DNA from: CAXMMR01 sp963692975
GTDB lineage: Bacteria; Pseudomonadota; Alphaproteobacteria; Acetobacterales; Acetobacteraceae
Length of the DNA stretch: 64,000 nt
NCBI GenBank assembly: GCA_963692975.2
Contig: CAXMMR010000007.1
Location: 173,868 to 237,867, forward strand
Direction of reading: 5' to 3'
Shown piece by piece: positions 8,042-17,100 of this stretch (its first letter is position 1; every line of letters starts with the position of its first letter). The position numbers were made by a program, and so were the translations under genes. Under the pieces are notes generated by a model that searched no databases, was not told the origin of the DNA, and was given only the letters and a program-made list of their open reading frames with translations.

Positions 8042-10135
8042 CTATTCCGCTTGCGCGCGCGGCAGGGTCGAGACGGCGCGGGCGGCGGCGGCGGCGGGCG
8101 GCGGCGGCACCCAGGGCCGGTCGCCCCGCCCGGCGCGGTCGCTCAGCATGCGCGCCTCGCCGCCGCGGAGCCAGATCGCCGTCGCGCCGTCGCGCCAGAC
8201 CGAGAAGCGGTCGACCACCGCGGCGTCCGGGCAGAGGTCGCGCGCCGGCTCGGCGGCGACCACCAGCCGGACGCCGGCGCAGTCGGGCGAGGCCGTCTCG
8301 ACGTCGCGCGCCAGCAGCACCGGGCCGAGCCGGCAGCCGGCGGCCGAGCAGGCGAGGCCGGGCACGCCGCCATCGCCGGTGTCCGGGAACGGGCGGATGG
8401 CGCTGACCGCCCAGAGCTGGCGCCAGGCGTCGAGCGTGAAGGCGTCGGTGCCTGAGCTTTGCTGAACCAGCAGGCCGTCCGGGCGCCGCCAGGCGATCAG
8501 CCGCGCGTCGTTCGAGACCAGCAGGTCGGGCGGGCGGGCCAGCATCGGCGACAGCGTGCCGGCCAGCAGCAGCGCCAGTCCGCCGAGTCGCGCCCGGCTG
8601 CGCTCGAGGCACAGCCAGAGCAGACCGAGCGCGATCAGCGCCAGCCCCCAGCCGGGCGGCGGCGGCACTGCCAGGCTGGCGGCCGGCCAGGCCGCCACGC
8701 GGCGCGCGATCGCCGTCAGCAGCGCGATGCCCCAGCCCATCGGCACGAGTGCGAGGCCCGCCAGGTGCAGCGGCATCAGTAGCAGCGCCAGCAGGCCGAG
8801 GGGCATCACCCAGGCGGCAGTAATCGGCACTGCCAGCAGGTTCGACAGCACGAAGTAGAGCTGCACCCGACCGAAATGGTAGGCGCCGAACGGCGCCGAG
8901 GCGGCGCCGGCGAGCAGGCTGGTCAGCGCCAGCGCCGCCAAATGGTGGCGCGCCCGATGCCACAGCCGGCCGTCGCCGCTGAGGCGCGTCAGCCATGGCC
9001 GCAACGCCTCGTAGCCGGTGATCAGCGCCAGCACGGCGGCGAAGCTCATCTGGAAGCCCGGGCCATTGAGCGCGTTCGGCCAGACGGCCAGCAGCGCCAG
9101 GGCGGCCAGCGCCCAGCCCTGCAGCGACAGCGCCCGCCGCCCGGCGAGCAGGCCGGCCGTCACCAGGCAGGCCATGGCGAAGCTGCGCAGGATCGGCAGA
9201 TGCGCCCCGGTCAGCGCCAGATAGAGGCCGCCAGCCGCGAGCGCCGCGAGCGCCGCAGCCTGCCGGACCGGCCAGTGCAGCGCCGCATGCTCGACGCGCG
9301 CCAGCACCGAGCGGGTCAGCCCGAACACCAGCGCCATGACGATGCCGATGTGCAAGCCGGCGATCGCCAGCAGGTGAGCGAGCCCGGCGTCGCGAAAGGC
9401 GGCGCGCTCGTCGGCCGGAACCGCCGCCGTCTCGCCGGCGAGCAGCGTCGCCGCGATGCCGCCCTCCCCGGCCGGCAGGGCGGCCAGAGCCTGCGCCGCC
9501 ACCCCGTCGCGCACGCTCTGCCACCAGCCGGCGACGCCCTCGTCGCCCGCATCCAGGCCGGGCGAGACCTTGCCGAGCGCGAAGCCGCCGCCGCCCAGGC
9601 CGGAGAAGAAGTCGTCGCGCTGCAGGTCCCAGGCACCCGGATAGGCGGGCGGCGCCGGCGGGCGCATCAGCGCGCGCACGCTCACACTCTGCCCGGTGGC
9701 GACCGGGCTCGCGTCGGTGGCGCGCAGCCGCACATGCAGGGTCCGCGACAGCACCGGGCCGCCGTCAAGGCGCGGCGCGGCGATGGTGAGGCGGCGGCCG
9801 TTCTCCTGCGGCTCGACGGCGCGCACGACGCCGCTGACGATCGTCGCTTTTCTGGGCAGGACCAGCAGCGGCGCCGCCCGCCAGGTGGCGAGCGAGCCGC
9901 AGGCGAAACCCAGCCCGACCATCAGGACCGCGACGCCCGGCAGCCGCAGGCGCCGCGACACGACGAGGCCGCTCGCCATGATCACCGGCCCGATCCAGAG
10001 CGGCGGCTCATGACGGAGCGCAAAGTAGGCCAGCACGCCGACTCCCATCGGCACCGGCAGCCAGGCAGCAAAGGGCCGACGCCGTTGCGGTGCGGCAACG
10101 GGCAGGGAAACCATGTTGGGCGCGAGGGTGTCCAC
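8042..10135 (-). CDS. comEC: ComEC/Rec2-family DNA uptake channel protein
   Basis: Inner-membrane protein expected to move single-stranded DNA into the cytoplasm during transformation. 697 residues. Hydrophobic N-terminus, then a DUF4131-type beta-rich region, then the competence domain with LLAIAGLHIGIVMALVFGL near residue 235 and many transmembrane helices. The C-terminal part lacks a recognisable HxHxDH metallo-beta-lactamase motif, as in many alphaproteobacterial members. The start could also be the internal ATG eight codons on (MVSLPVAAPQ). It is the first gene of the minus-strand run HAD-plsY-dprA-topA. Confidence 0.93.
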   Translation of the reverse strand: MDTLAPNMVSLPVAAPQRRRPFAAWLPVPMGVGVLAYFALRHEPPLWIGPVIMASGLVVSRRLRLPGVAVLMVGLGFACGSLATWRAAPLLVLPRKATIVSGVVRAVEPQENGRRLTIAAPRLDGGPVLSRTLHVRLRATDASPVATGQSVSVRALMRPPAPPAYPGAWDLQRDDFFSGLGGGGFALGKVSPGLDAGDEGVAGWWQSVRDGVAAQALAALPAGEGGIAATLLAGETAAVPADERAAFRDAGLAHLLAIAGLHIGIVMALVFGLTRSVLARVEHAALHWPVRQAAALAALAAGGLYLALTGAHLPILRSFAMACLVTAGLLAGRRALSLQGWALAALALLAVWPNALNGPGFQMSFAAVLALITGYEALRPWLTRLSGDGRLWHRARHHLAALALTSLLAGAASAPFGAYHFGRVQLYFVLSNLLAVPITAAWVMPLGLLALLLMPLHLAGLALVPMGWGIALLTAIARRVAAWPAASLAVPPPPGWGLALIALGLLWLCLERSRARLGGLALLLAGTLSPMLARPPDLLVSNDARLIAWRRPDGLLVQQSSGTDAFTLDAWRQLWAVSAIRPFPDTGDGGVPGLACSAAGCRLGPVLLARDVETASPDCAGVRLVVAAEPARDLCPDAAVVDRFSVWRDGATAIWLRGGEARMLSDRAGRGDRPWVPPPPAAAAARAVSTLPRAQAE

Positions 10136-10166
10136 AACCGCAGGTTAGTCGAAGGCTTGAGAAGAA

Positions 10167-10331
10167 AGGAAGGCCAGGGGGCCGTGAGGCCCCAAACCCC
10201 TTTCTTGCTTGGCGAAGCCATTCGATCCCGCTCGCGACGATACCGAACTCACCATGCGAGCACGGCTGAGAAATGGATTTTAAAGGCTTCGCCTTTAATC
10301 GGGTCCAGGGGCGACGCCCCTGGCCTTCCTT
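10167..10331. repeat. Modular composite hairpin repeat, reverse orientation
   Basis: Fills most of the divergent comEC-gltX spacer. It starts AAGGAAGGCCAGGGG and ends CCCCTGGCCTTCCTT. The middle module is CTTGCTTGGCGAAGCC, followed by ATGGATTTTAAAGGC/GCCTTTAA. It adds spurious codons in front of gltX (MDFKGFAFN and so on). Confidence 0.9.
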
Positions 10332-10362
10332 CGCCGTTCCGCAACCTGCTAAGCCCGCGCGC

Positions 10363-11754
10363 ATGACCGTCCGTACACGCTTCGCTCCGAGTCCGACCGG
10401 CTTGCTGCATGTCGGCGGCGCGCGCACGGCGTTGTTCAACTACCTGTTCGCCCGCCATCACGCCGGCGCCTTTCTGCTGCGCATCGAGGACACCGACCGC
10501 GAGCGCAGCACGCCGGCCGCCGTCGATGTTATCCTGGACGGGCTTGATTGGCTCGGACTGGCGCCGGACGAGCCGCCACTGTTCCAGTCGACGCGCGCGG
10601 CCCGGCATCGCGAGGTCGCCGAGGCGATGCTGGCCGCCGGGCGAGCGTATCGCTGCTATTGTTCGGCCGCCGAGCTCGCCGAGATGCGCGAGCGCGCCCG
10701 GGCCGAGGGGCGGCCGCCGCGCTATGACGGGCGTTGGCGTGACCGTGATCCGGCGGAGGCGCCCGCCGGCGTCGCGCCGGTGATCCGGCTGCGGGCGCCG
10801 CGGGAGGGCGAGACCGTGGTCGAGGACCTCGTGCAGGGCGAGGTGCGGGTCGGCAACGCCGAGCTCGACGACATGGTCATCCTGCGCAGCGACGGCAGCC
10901 CGACCTACCTGCACGCCGTCGTCGTCGACGACCACGACATGGCGATCAGCCACGTCATTCGCGGCGACGACCACCTGACCAACACCTTTCGCCAGGCGCA
11001 GGTCTACGAGGCGATGGGCTGGGCGCGGCCGGCCTTTGCGCATATTCCGCTGATCCATGGCGCGGACGGCGCCAAGCTCAGCAAGCGGCACGGCGCGGTG
11101 AGCGTGCTCGAGTTTCGCGACCAGGGTTTCCTGCCCGAGGCGCTGTGTAATTACCTGCTGCGGCTCGGCTGGGGGCATGGCGACGCGGAGGTGCTCGACC
11201 GCGATGAGGCCGTGCGGCTGTTCGATCTCGACGGCGTCGGGCGAGCGGCGAGCCGGATGGACTACGCCAAGCTCACCCATCTGAACGGCGTCTGGCTGCG
11301 CCAGGCGGATGACGAGCGGCTGGCCGGCGAGGTGGTCTCCCGGCTATCCGGCCGGGCCGGGCTGGCGCTGGATGCGGTGGCCGAGGCGCGCATCCGCCAG
11401 CTGATGCCCGAGCTCAAGGAGCGCGCCAAGACGCTGGTGGAGCTCGCCGACAGCGCCGCCTTTCTCGCCCGGCGCCTGCCGCTCGACTACGACGCCCGGG
11501 CAGCCGCGCTGCTCGCCGACGCCGGCCCGGTGCTGGCCGCGGTCGCCGCCTGCCTCGCCGCCACCGACTTCAGGGCGGTAGAAGTCGATGCCGGGCTGCG
11601 CCAAGTCGCCGAGATGCTGGGCAAGAAGCTCGGCCAGGTCGCCCAGCCGGTGCGCGCCGCGCTGACCGGCACCACCACCAGCCCCGGCATCGACGTGACC
11701 ATCGCCGCTCTCGGCCGCGACGAGACGCTGGCGCGCCTACACGCCGCCGCATGA
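10363..11754 (+). CDS. gltX: Glutamyl-tRNA synthetase
   Basis: Class I aminoacyl-tRNA synthetase charging tRNA-Glu (and possibly tRNA-Gln for GatCAB, not decidable here). 463 residues. The HIGH-equivalent is RFAPSPTGLLHVGGARTAL at residues 5-23; the KMSKS-equivalent is KLSKRHG near residue 240. The start is the ATG giving MTVRTRFAPSPTG; the reading frame extends further upstream only through the hairpin repeat. The stop overlaps the pyrB start by 4 nt (ATGA), so translation is probably coupled. Confidence 0.97.
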   Translation: MTVRTRFAPSPTGLLHVGGARTALFNYLFARHHAGAFLLRIEDTDRERSTPAAVDVILDGLDWLGLAPDEPPLFQSTRAARHREVAEAMLAAGRAYRCYCSAAELAEMRERARAEGRPPRYDGRWRDRDPAEAPAGVAPVIRLRAPREGETVVEDLVQGEVRVGNAELDDMVILRSDGSPTYLHAVVVDDHDMAISHVIRGDDHLTNTFRQAQVYEAMGWARPAFAHIPLIHGADGAKLSKRHGAVSVLEFRDQGFLPEALCNYLLRLGWGHGDAEVLDRDEAVRLFDLDGVGRAASRMDYAKLTHLNGVWLRQADDERLAGEVVSRLSGRAGLALDAVAEARIRQLMPELKERAKTLVELADSAAFLARRLPLDYDARAAALLADAGPVLAAVAACLAATDFRAVEVDAGLRQVAEMLGKKLGQVAQPVRAALTGTTTSPGIDVTIAALGRDETLARLHAAA

Positions 11755-12752
11755 CGCTGCCGGTCGGCGTCGAGCGCCGGGCCGTCTCGCGGCCCGAGGG
11801 CCGTCCGGCGGTGCCGGCGCATGAGCGCATCCGCCACCTGCTCGCGATCGAGGGCCTCTACCCGCCGCAGATCAGCCGCCTGCTGGATCTCGCCGAGAGC
11901 TACGTGCTGCTCAACCGCTCGGGCAAGACGGCGCGCGACACGCTGCGCGCCCGCACCCTGATCAACCTGTTCTTCGAGGACAGCACCCGCACCCGGACCA
12001 GCTTCGAGATCGCCGGCAAGCGGCTGGGGGCGGACGTCATCAACATGTCCGTCTCCACCTCCAGCGTGAACAAGGGCGAGACGCTGCTCGACACCGCCGG
12101 CACGCTCAACGCCATGCAGTGCGACCTGCTGGTGGTGCGCCACGGCCAGTCCGGCGCGCCGGCGCTGCTCGCCCAGAAGGTCGACGCCGCGGTGATCAAT
12201 GCCGGCGACGGCACTCACGAGCATCCGACTCAGGCGCTGCTCGACGCGCTCACCATCCGCCGCCGGCGCGGGCGGCTCGCCGGCCTCACGGTCGCGATCT
12301 GCGGCGACGTGCTGCACTCCCGCGTCGCCCGCTCCAACATCCACCTGCTCGGCACCATGGGCAGCCGGGTGCGGGTTATCGGGCCGCCGACGCTGATCCC
12401 GGCCGAGGTGGAGACGCTGGGGGTGGAGGTGTTCCACGACATGCGGCGGGGTCTGGCCGACGTCGACATCGTCATGATGCTGCGGCTGCAGCGCGAGCGC
12501 GCCGCCGGCAGCCTGGTGCCGAGTGCGCGCGAATACTTCCGGCTGTTCGGCCTGGACGCGGAGAAGCTCGCCTATGCCCGGCCGGACGCGCTGGTCATGC
12601 ATCCCGGCCCGATGAACCGCGGCGTCGAGATCGACAGCGCCGTTGCCGACGACCCGGAGCGCTCGGTGATCCGCGAGCAGGTGGAGATGGGTGTGGCCGT
12701 GCGGATGGCGGTGCTGGAGACGCTCTCTCGGGATAATCCGCGCGTTGTGTAA
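11751..12752 (+). CDS. pyrB: Aspartate carbamoyltransferase catalytic subunit
   Basis: Condenses carbamoyl phosphate with aspartate in pyrimidine synthesis. 333 residues. Carbamoyl-phosphate loop FFEDSTRTRTSFE around residue 75, HEHPTQALLDAL around 160, and VMHPGPMNRGVE around 283. There is an N-terminal extension of about 25 residues before the conserved core. It overlaps gltX by 4 nt and is followed by the dihydroorotase-like gene, the usual partner of this class of ATCase. Confidence 0.97.
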   Translation: MTLPVGVERRAVSRPEGRPAVPAHERIRHLLAIEGLYPPQISRLLDLAESYVLLNRSGKTARDTLRARTLINLFFEDSTRTRTSFEIAGKRLGADVINMSVSTSSVNKGETLLDTAGTLNAMQCDLLVVRHGQSGAPALLAQKVDAAVINAGDGTHEHPTQALLDALTIRRRRGRLAGLTVAICGDVLHSRVARSNIHLLGTMGSRVRVIGPPTLIPAEVETLGVEVFHDMRRGLADVDIVMMLRLQRERAAGSLVPSAREYFRLFGLDAEKLAYARPDALVMHPGPMNRGVEIDSAVADDPERSVIREQVEMGVAVRMAVLETLSRDNPRVV

Positions 12753-12756
12753 CGAA

Positions 12757-12964
12757 GTAAGGCGAGGGGCGTCGCCCCTCGACCCCATCAAAGGCGGAGC
12801 CTTTGAAATCCATTCATTGTTCGTGTTTCACATGCCCAGTTGGCGGTTGTGGGAAGAGGAAATGAATGGCTTCGCCAAGCACGGAAGAAGGCCTGTCGCC
12901 CTCACGATCGGGGGTCTGGGGCCTCAGGCCCCAGCGGGTCCAGGGCAGAGCCCTGGCCTTCCTT
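12757..12964. repeat. Modular composite hairpin repeat, forward orientation
   Basis: Complete copy of about 208 bp. TAAGGCGAGGGGC/GCCCCTCGACCCC, then AAAGGC/GCCTTT, then GAAATCCATT. The middle module is TGGCTTCGCCAAGCA at about 12863. It ends with TCTGGGGCC/GGCCCCAG, GGGTCCAGGGC and GCCCTGGCCTTCCTT, directly against the ATG of the next gene. Confidence 0.9.
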
Positions 12965-12965
12965 T

Positions 12966-14240
12966 ATGATTGACCTTCTCTTCCGCAATGCCCGCCTGAT
13001 CGACCCGGCCTCGGGGCTCGACCAGCCCGGTGGACTGCTCGTGCGGGATGGCGTCATTGCCGATCATGGCGGCTCGCTCGGCGTGCCCGAGGGGGCGGAC
13101 GTCATCGACTGCGACGGCGCAGTGCTGTGCCCTGGCCTGGTCGACATGCGGGCAAGCCTGGGCGAGCCGGGGCGGGAGTATCGCGAGACCATCGCCTCGG
13201 CGGCGCTGGCGGCGGCGGCGGGCGGGATCACGACGCTGGTCGCATTGCCGGACAGCCGCCCGGCGATCGACGATCCTGCGCTGGTGCGGCTGCTGCGGGC
13301 GCGCGGCGAGGAGACCGGCAGCCTGACCATCCATCCCTATGGCGCCGTCACCCGCGGCTGCGCGGGCGAGGAGATGGCGGAGCTTGGCTTGCTGCTGGAG
13401 GCCGGGGCGGTTGCGCTCACCGATGGCGGCCGGGCGGTCGCCAACTCGCGGATGATGATGCGGGCGCTGAGCTACGCCGGCGGCTTTGACGCGACGATCG
13501 TGCAGCATCCGGAGGATCCGTCGCTGGCGGAGGGCGGCTGCGCGACCCAGGGAGGCTTGGCGACGCGGCTTGGCTTGCCGGCGATCCCGGCGGTTGCCGA
13601 GGCGATCCTGGTCGCGCGCGACATCCGGCTGGCGCGGCTGACCGGCGGGCGGGTGCATTTCGCCCATGTCTCGACCGCCGAGACGGTCACGCTGGTGCGG
13701 CGCGCCAAGGATGAGGGCCTGCACGTCTCGTGCGACACCGCGCCGCCGTATTTCGACCTCAACGAGACGGCGATCGGCGACTACCGGACCTACGCCAAGC
13801 TGTCGCCGCCGCTGCGCCCGGAGACCGACCGGCTCGCGATCTGCGATGCACTGGCCGACGGCACGATCGACGCTGTCGCCTCGGACCATCAGCCGCGCGA
13901 TGCCGAGGACAAGCGCTTTCCCTTCGCCGAGGCGGCGCCTGGCGGCACCGGCCTTGCCACACTGCTCGGCGTGACGCTGGCGCAGGTGCACGGCAACGGC
14001 CTGGCCTTGAGCCGCGCCGTGGCGTTGCTCACCGCCGGGCCGGCTCGGCTGCTGAGGTTGCCGGCGGGACGGCTGGCGCGCGGCGAGGCGGCCGACCTGT
14101 GCCTGTTCCATCCCGAGCGCGCCTGGCAGGTGGTCGCCGGCAAGCTACCCGGCAAGGCGCAGAACACCCCGTTTGACGGCCGGGCGCTGGAGGGCCGGGT
14201 GCTCGGAACCTGGAAGGCCGGGCGCCAGGTGTTCGGCTAG
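12966..14240 (+). CDS. pyrX: Dihydroorotase-like protein lacking the HxH metal site (PyrC'/PyrX type)
   Basis: Amidohydrolase-fold partner of PyrB. 424 residues. Active dihydroorotases have DxHxHxR after the first strand; here the equivalent stretch is PGLVDMRASLGEPG, so both histidines are missing. Other landmarks remain: FAHVSTAETV, TDGGRAVANSRMM, and SDHQPRDAEDKRF in place of the usual DHAPH. It is therefore probably a non-catalytic structural subunit for aspartate carbamoyltransferase, as known for Pseudomonas PyrC', with an active dihydroorotase elsewhere (inference). The ATG lies 1-2 bases from a hairpin repeat and has no obvious Shine-Dalgarno. Confidence 0.88.
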   Translation: MIDLLFRNARLIDPASGLDQPGGLLVRDGVIADHGGSLGVPEGADVIDCDGAVLCPGLVDMRASLGEPGREYRETIASAALAAAAGGITTLVALPDSRPAIDDPALVRLLRARGEETGSLTIHPYGAVTRGCAGEEMAELGLLLEAGAVALTDGGRAVANSRMMMRALSYAGGFDATIVQHPEDPSLAEGGCATQGGLATRLGLPAIPAVAEAILVARDIRLARLTGGRVHFAHVSTAETVTLVRRAKDEGLHVSCDTAPPYFDLNETAIGDYRTYAKLSPPLRPETDRLAICDALADGTIDAVASDHQPRDAEDKRFPFAEAAPGGTGLATLLGVTLAQVHGNGLALSRAVALLTAGPARLLRLPAGRLARGEAADLCLFHPERAWQVVAGKLPGKAQNTPFDGRALEGRVLGTWKAGRQVFG

Positions 14241-14257
14241 GATCCGAGCCGACCGGC

Positions 14258-15004
14258 TCAGTAGGTTCGCAGCAGCGCCACCAAAATGCCCTGCACCTTG
14301 ACCCGGTCGGCCGGGAAAATGCGCGTCTTGTGCTGCGCGTTGGCCGGCTCGAGCGCCACCGAGGCGCCGCGACGGCGCAGGCGCTTGAGCGTGACCTCCT
14401 GCTCGTCGACCAGGGCCACCACGACCTGGCCGTTCTCCGCCGTCTCGCCACGGCGGATCACCACCTTGTCGCCATCGAGAATGCCGGCCTCGATCATCGA
14501 GTCGCCGGCAACCTCCAGAGCGTAGTGCTCGCCGCCGCCAAGCAGGGCGAGCGGCACCTCGATCTGGGTGCCGTTATCGCGCAGCGCCTCGATCGGCAGG
14601 CCGGCGGCGATCCGGCCATACAGCGGCAGCTGCACCGCCGCGGCCTCGTTGGCGGCGCGCACCGCCGGAAAGCGGGCGGTGAAGTCGCCGCGGATGACGG
14701 TCGGCGAGAAGCCCGGCGGCGCTGCCCCGGCCGCATCGCCCGCAGCCGCACCAGATGGCGCGCGCACGGCTCGGCTTGGAACGGCGACGTCCTGCGGTGG
14801 TCGGATGATCTCCAGGGCGCGGGCGCGGTGATGATGGCGCTTGAGGAAGCCGCGCTCCTCGAGCGCCGAGATCAGCCGGTGGATGCCCGACTTGGAGCGC
14901 AGCTGGAGCGCGTCCTTCATCTCCTCGAAGCTTGGCGAAAAGCCGGTCTGCTTCAGATGGCCGTCGATGAACGTCAGCAACTCGTGCTGCTTGCGCGTCA
15001 ACAT
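14258..15004 (-). CDS. lexA: LexA SOS repressor
   Basis: Transcriptional repressor of the SOS regulon that self-cleaves when stimulated by RecA filaments. 248 residues from MLTRKQHELLTFI. N-terminal winged helix with recognition region MKDALQLRSKSGIHRLISAL. The S24 peptidase domain carries the cleavage-site region RIAAGLPIEA, catalytic serine in VAGDSMIEAGI, and catalytic lysine in EVTLKRLRRRG. A longer frame to 15058 exists, but the internal ATG matches family N-termini. A consensus SOS box lies upstream, so it should be autoregulated. Confidence 0.97.
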   Translation of the reverse strand: MLTRKQHELLTFIDGHLKQTGFSPSFEEMKDALQLRSKSGIHRLISALEERGFLKRHHHRARALEIIRPPQDVAVPSRAVRAPSGAAAGDAAGAAPPGFSPTVIRGDFTARFPAVRAANEAAAVQLPLYGRIAAGLPIEALRDNGTQIEVPLALLGGGEHYALEVAGDSMIEAGILDGDKVVIRRGETAENGQVVVALVDEQEVTLKRLRRRGASVALEPANAQHKTRIFPADRVKVQGILVALLRTY

Positions 15005-15065
15005 GGCAAACCCCGCCCCCGCCGTAGCGGCAACGCCGACTCTGGAACAGATCGGCAACTTGCAT

Positions 15066-15080
15066 GTTCTAGTTTAGTTC
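15066..15080 (-). promoter_or_regulatory. LexA box (SOS operator) of lexA
   Basis: GTTC-N7-GTTC, the alphaproteobacterial LexA recognition sequence, with half-sites at 15066-15069 and 15077-15080. It is 62 bp upstream of the lexA start, consistent with autorepression. Confidence 0.88.
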
Positions 15081-15148
15081 TCGAGATCACGTCAACACGT
15101 AGTTCACTCTAAACGCTGGACATGCGATTGCGCGTCGAGGCTTGAGAG

Positions 15149-15414
15149 AAAGGCGAGGGGCTTTGCCCCTCGACCCCATTAAAGGCGAAGCCTTTAAAAT
15201 CCGTTTCTCAGTCGTGCCACGTGGTGAGGTCAGCGCCGTTAAGCAGCGGTTTCACTGGCTTCGCCAAGCTAGAAAGTATCAAACGTGACTCGGAGCGACA
15301 GGGTTCGTGCGGATGCACGCTCGCGCGTGACGGGTCCAGGGCGTAGCGGCCTAACGGTTCCCTCGGGCGAGGCTAGATGGATTGGCCGCGGAGGGACAGC
15401 CCCGGCCTTCTTGT
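15149..15414. repeat. Modular composite hairpin repeat, forward, right end degenerate
   Basis: Left half is canonical (AAGGCGAGGGGC/GCCCCTCGACCCC, then AAAGGCGAAGCCTTT and AAAATCC). The middle module TGGCTTCGCCAAGCT is at about 15247. The right half is disrupted around 15330-15414 but still ends GGCCTTCTTGTC just before the moeA stop. Together with the lexA operator it fills the lexA-moeA spacer. Confidence 0.85.
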
Positions 15415-15415
15415 C

Positions 15416-16636
15416 CTAAAGCCCCGGTAAATCGAGCCGGATGATCGAGACCAGGCTTCCCGCCTGCTGCGCCGGGTCGTGCGGCGGACGGCGGATCAGG
15501 CAGTTCGAACGAGCCAACTGGCGCAGCAGCGAGGAGTCTTGCCGGGCGTCGGCGCTGACGACGTGCCGGCCGTCGATGAGGCTCAGGGTCGCGCGGATGT
15601 GGTCTTCGCGCTCGTCGTTGGGTGGCAGCGCGACGTCGAGCGTGGCTTGGCTTTCCGCCGGCGGCGCGCCCGGGCCGCCGGAGAGGCGGTCGAGTGCGGG
15701 CAGCAGGAAGAGCAGCGCGCAGACGAAGGCGGAGACCGGGTTGCCGGGCAGGCCGAGCACGGGGATGTCGCCGAGGCGACCGAAGATGAGCGGCTTGCCC
15801 GGGCGCATGGCGATCTTCCAGAAATCGAGCGCGAAGCCGGCTTCGGCGAGGCCGGCGCGGACCAGGTCATGGTCGCCGACGCTGGCGCCGCCGATGGTGA
15901 CCAGCAGGTCGCAGCCGCGCGCCCGGCCGGCGATGGCCGCGACTGCGCCGCGCTCGTCGGCGGCGACGGGCAGCACCAGCGGATGGGCGCCGGCGGCCCG
16001 CACCAGCGCGGCGAGCACATGGGCGTTGCTGCTGACGATGCCGCCGGCGGGGATGTCCTGGCCGGGCAGCACCACCTCGTCGCCGGTCGCCTGGATGGCG
16101 ACGACGGGGCGGCGGTGCACGGTGAGCCAGGGCTGGTTGGCGGCGGCGGCGAGGCCGACGGCGCGGGCGCCAAGCCTGGCGCCGGCGGAGAGCAGCACGT
16201 CGCCGCGGCGAAAATCCTGGCCGGCGCGGCGGATGTGCCGGCCGAACTCCGGCGCTGCGGTGAAGCGCACCCGCTCGCCGTCGCGCACGGCGTCCTCCTG
16301 CAGCGCCACGGCGTCGGCGCCGTCGGGGACGACGCTGCCGGTGAACAGCCGAACGGCCTCACCCGGCGCCACGACCCCGGCAAAGGGGTGGCCGGCCGCC
16401 GCCTCGCCGACGACCTGCGTCCAGCTCGCGCCGGAGCCGGCCTGCACGGCGTAGCCGTCCATGGCCGAGACGTCGTGCGGCGGCTGGGTGACGCGGGCGA
16501 CCACGTCCTCCGCGGCGACGCGGTTCCACGCCTCGGCGAGCGAGACCGTCTCGACCGGCGTGGGCCGCATCGCCGCCAGGATGCGGCCGCGCGCCGCCGC
16601 GACGTCGAGCAGGCCCGCCCCCCGCGGGGCCGTCAT
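15416..16636 (-). CDS. moeA: Molybdopterin molybdenumtransferase
   Basis: Inserts molybdate into adenylylated molybdopterin in the last step of molybdenum cofactor synthesis. 406 residues from MTAPRGAGLL. Typical MoeA features: PPHDVSAMDGYAV near residue 65; ATGDEVVLPGQDIPAGGIVSSN near 185; the MoCF-fold core DLLVTIGGASVGDHDLV near 245; GLPGNPVSAFVCALLFL near 300. The start overlaps the moaC stop by 4 nt (ATGA), so translation is coupled. Confidence 0.96.
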   Translation of the reverse strand: MTAPRGAGLLDVAAARGRILAAMRPTPVETVSLAEAWNRVAAEDVVARVTQPPHDVSAMDGYAVQAGSGASWTQVVGEAAAGHPFAGVVAPGEAVRLFTGSVVPDGADAVALQEDAVRDGERVRFTAAPEFGRHIRRAGQDFRRGDVLLSAGARLGARAVGLAAAANQPWLTVHRRPVVAIQATGDEVVLPGQDIPAGGIVSSNAHVLAALVRAAGAHPLVLPVAADERGAVAAIAGRARGCDLLVTIGGASVGDHDLVRAGLAEAGFALDFWKIAMRPGKPLIFGRLGDIPVLGLPGNPVSAFVCALLFLLPALDRLSGGPGAPPAESQATLDVALPPNDEREDHIRATLSLIDGRHVVSADARQDSSLLRQLARSNCLIRRPPHDPAQQAGSLVSIIRLDLPGL

Positions 16637-17100
16637 CGTTGCGTGAACTCGCCCGACTTGCCGCCGGCCTTGTGCACCACGCGCAGGCCCTCGACGCGCA
16701 TCAAGCGGTCGACCGACTTGCACATGTCGTAGACGGTCAGCGCCGCCACCGAGGCGGCGGTGAGCGCCTCCATCTCGACGCCGGTGCGCCCGGTGGTGCG
16801 CACGGTCGCGGCGATCTCGATGCCGTCCTCCGCCGGGTCGAGCTCGATCGCGACGGCGGCGATCGGCAGCGGGTGGCAGAGCGGGATCAGCTCGGCGGTG
16901 CGCTTGGCCGCCATGATGCCGGCGATGCGGGCGACGCCGAGCACGTCGCCCTTGCGCGAGCGGCCCTCGCGGATCAGCGCCAGGGTCGCCGGCTGCATCA
17001 CGACGCGGGCGCGCGCGGTCGCCGAGCGGTTGGTCTCCGACTTGTCGGAGATGTCGACCATGGCGGCCCGGCCGGCGGCGTCGAAATGGGTGAAGCTCAT
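16633..17100 (-). CDS. moaC: Cyclic pyranopterin monophosphate synthase MoaC
   Basis: Converts the MoaA product to cPMP, the first stable molybdenum-cofactor intermediate. 155 residues, normal length. Signature segments: MVDISDKSETNRSA at residue 14, then KRTAELIPLCHPLPI, TGVEMEALTAASVAALTVYD and MCKSVDR. It follows trpC with a few bases of overlap and precedes moeA. The trpC-moaC-moeA order is common in Alphaproteobacteria. Confidence 0.97.
   Translation of the reverse strand: MSFTHFDAAGRAAMVDISDKSETNRSATARARVVMQPATLALIREGRSRKGDVLGVARIAGIMAAKRTAELIPLCHPLPIAAVAIELDPAEDGIEIAATVRTTGRTGVEMEALTAASVAALTVYDMCKSVDRLMRVEGLRVVHKAGGKSGEFTQR

Noticed and set aside
10273..10362. N-terminal extension of gltX (MDFKGFAFNRVQG and on)
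   Set aside because: Translated hairpin repeat; the same peptide appears before other genes next to this repeat. The true start is MTVRTRFAPSPTG.
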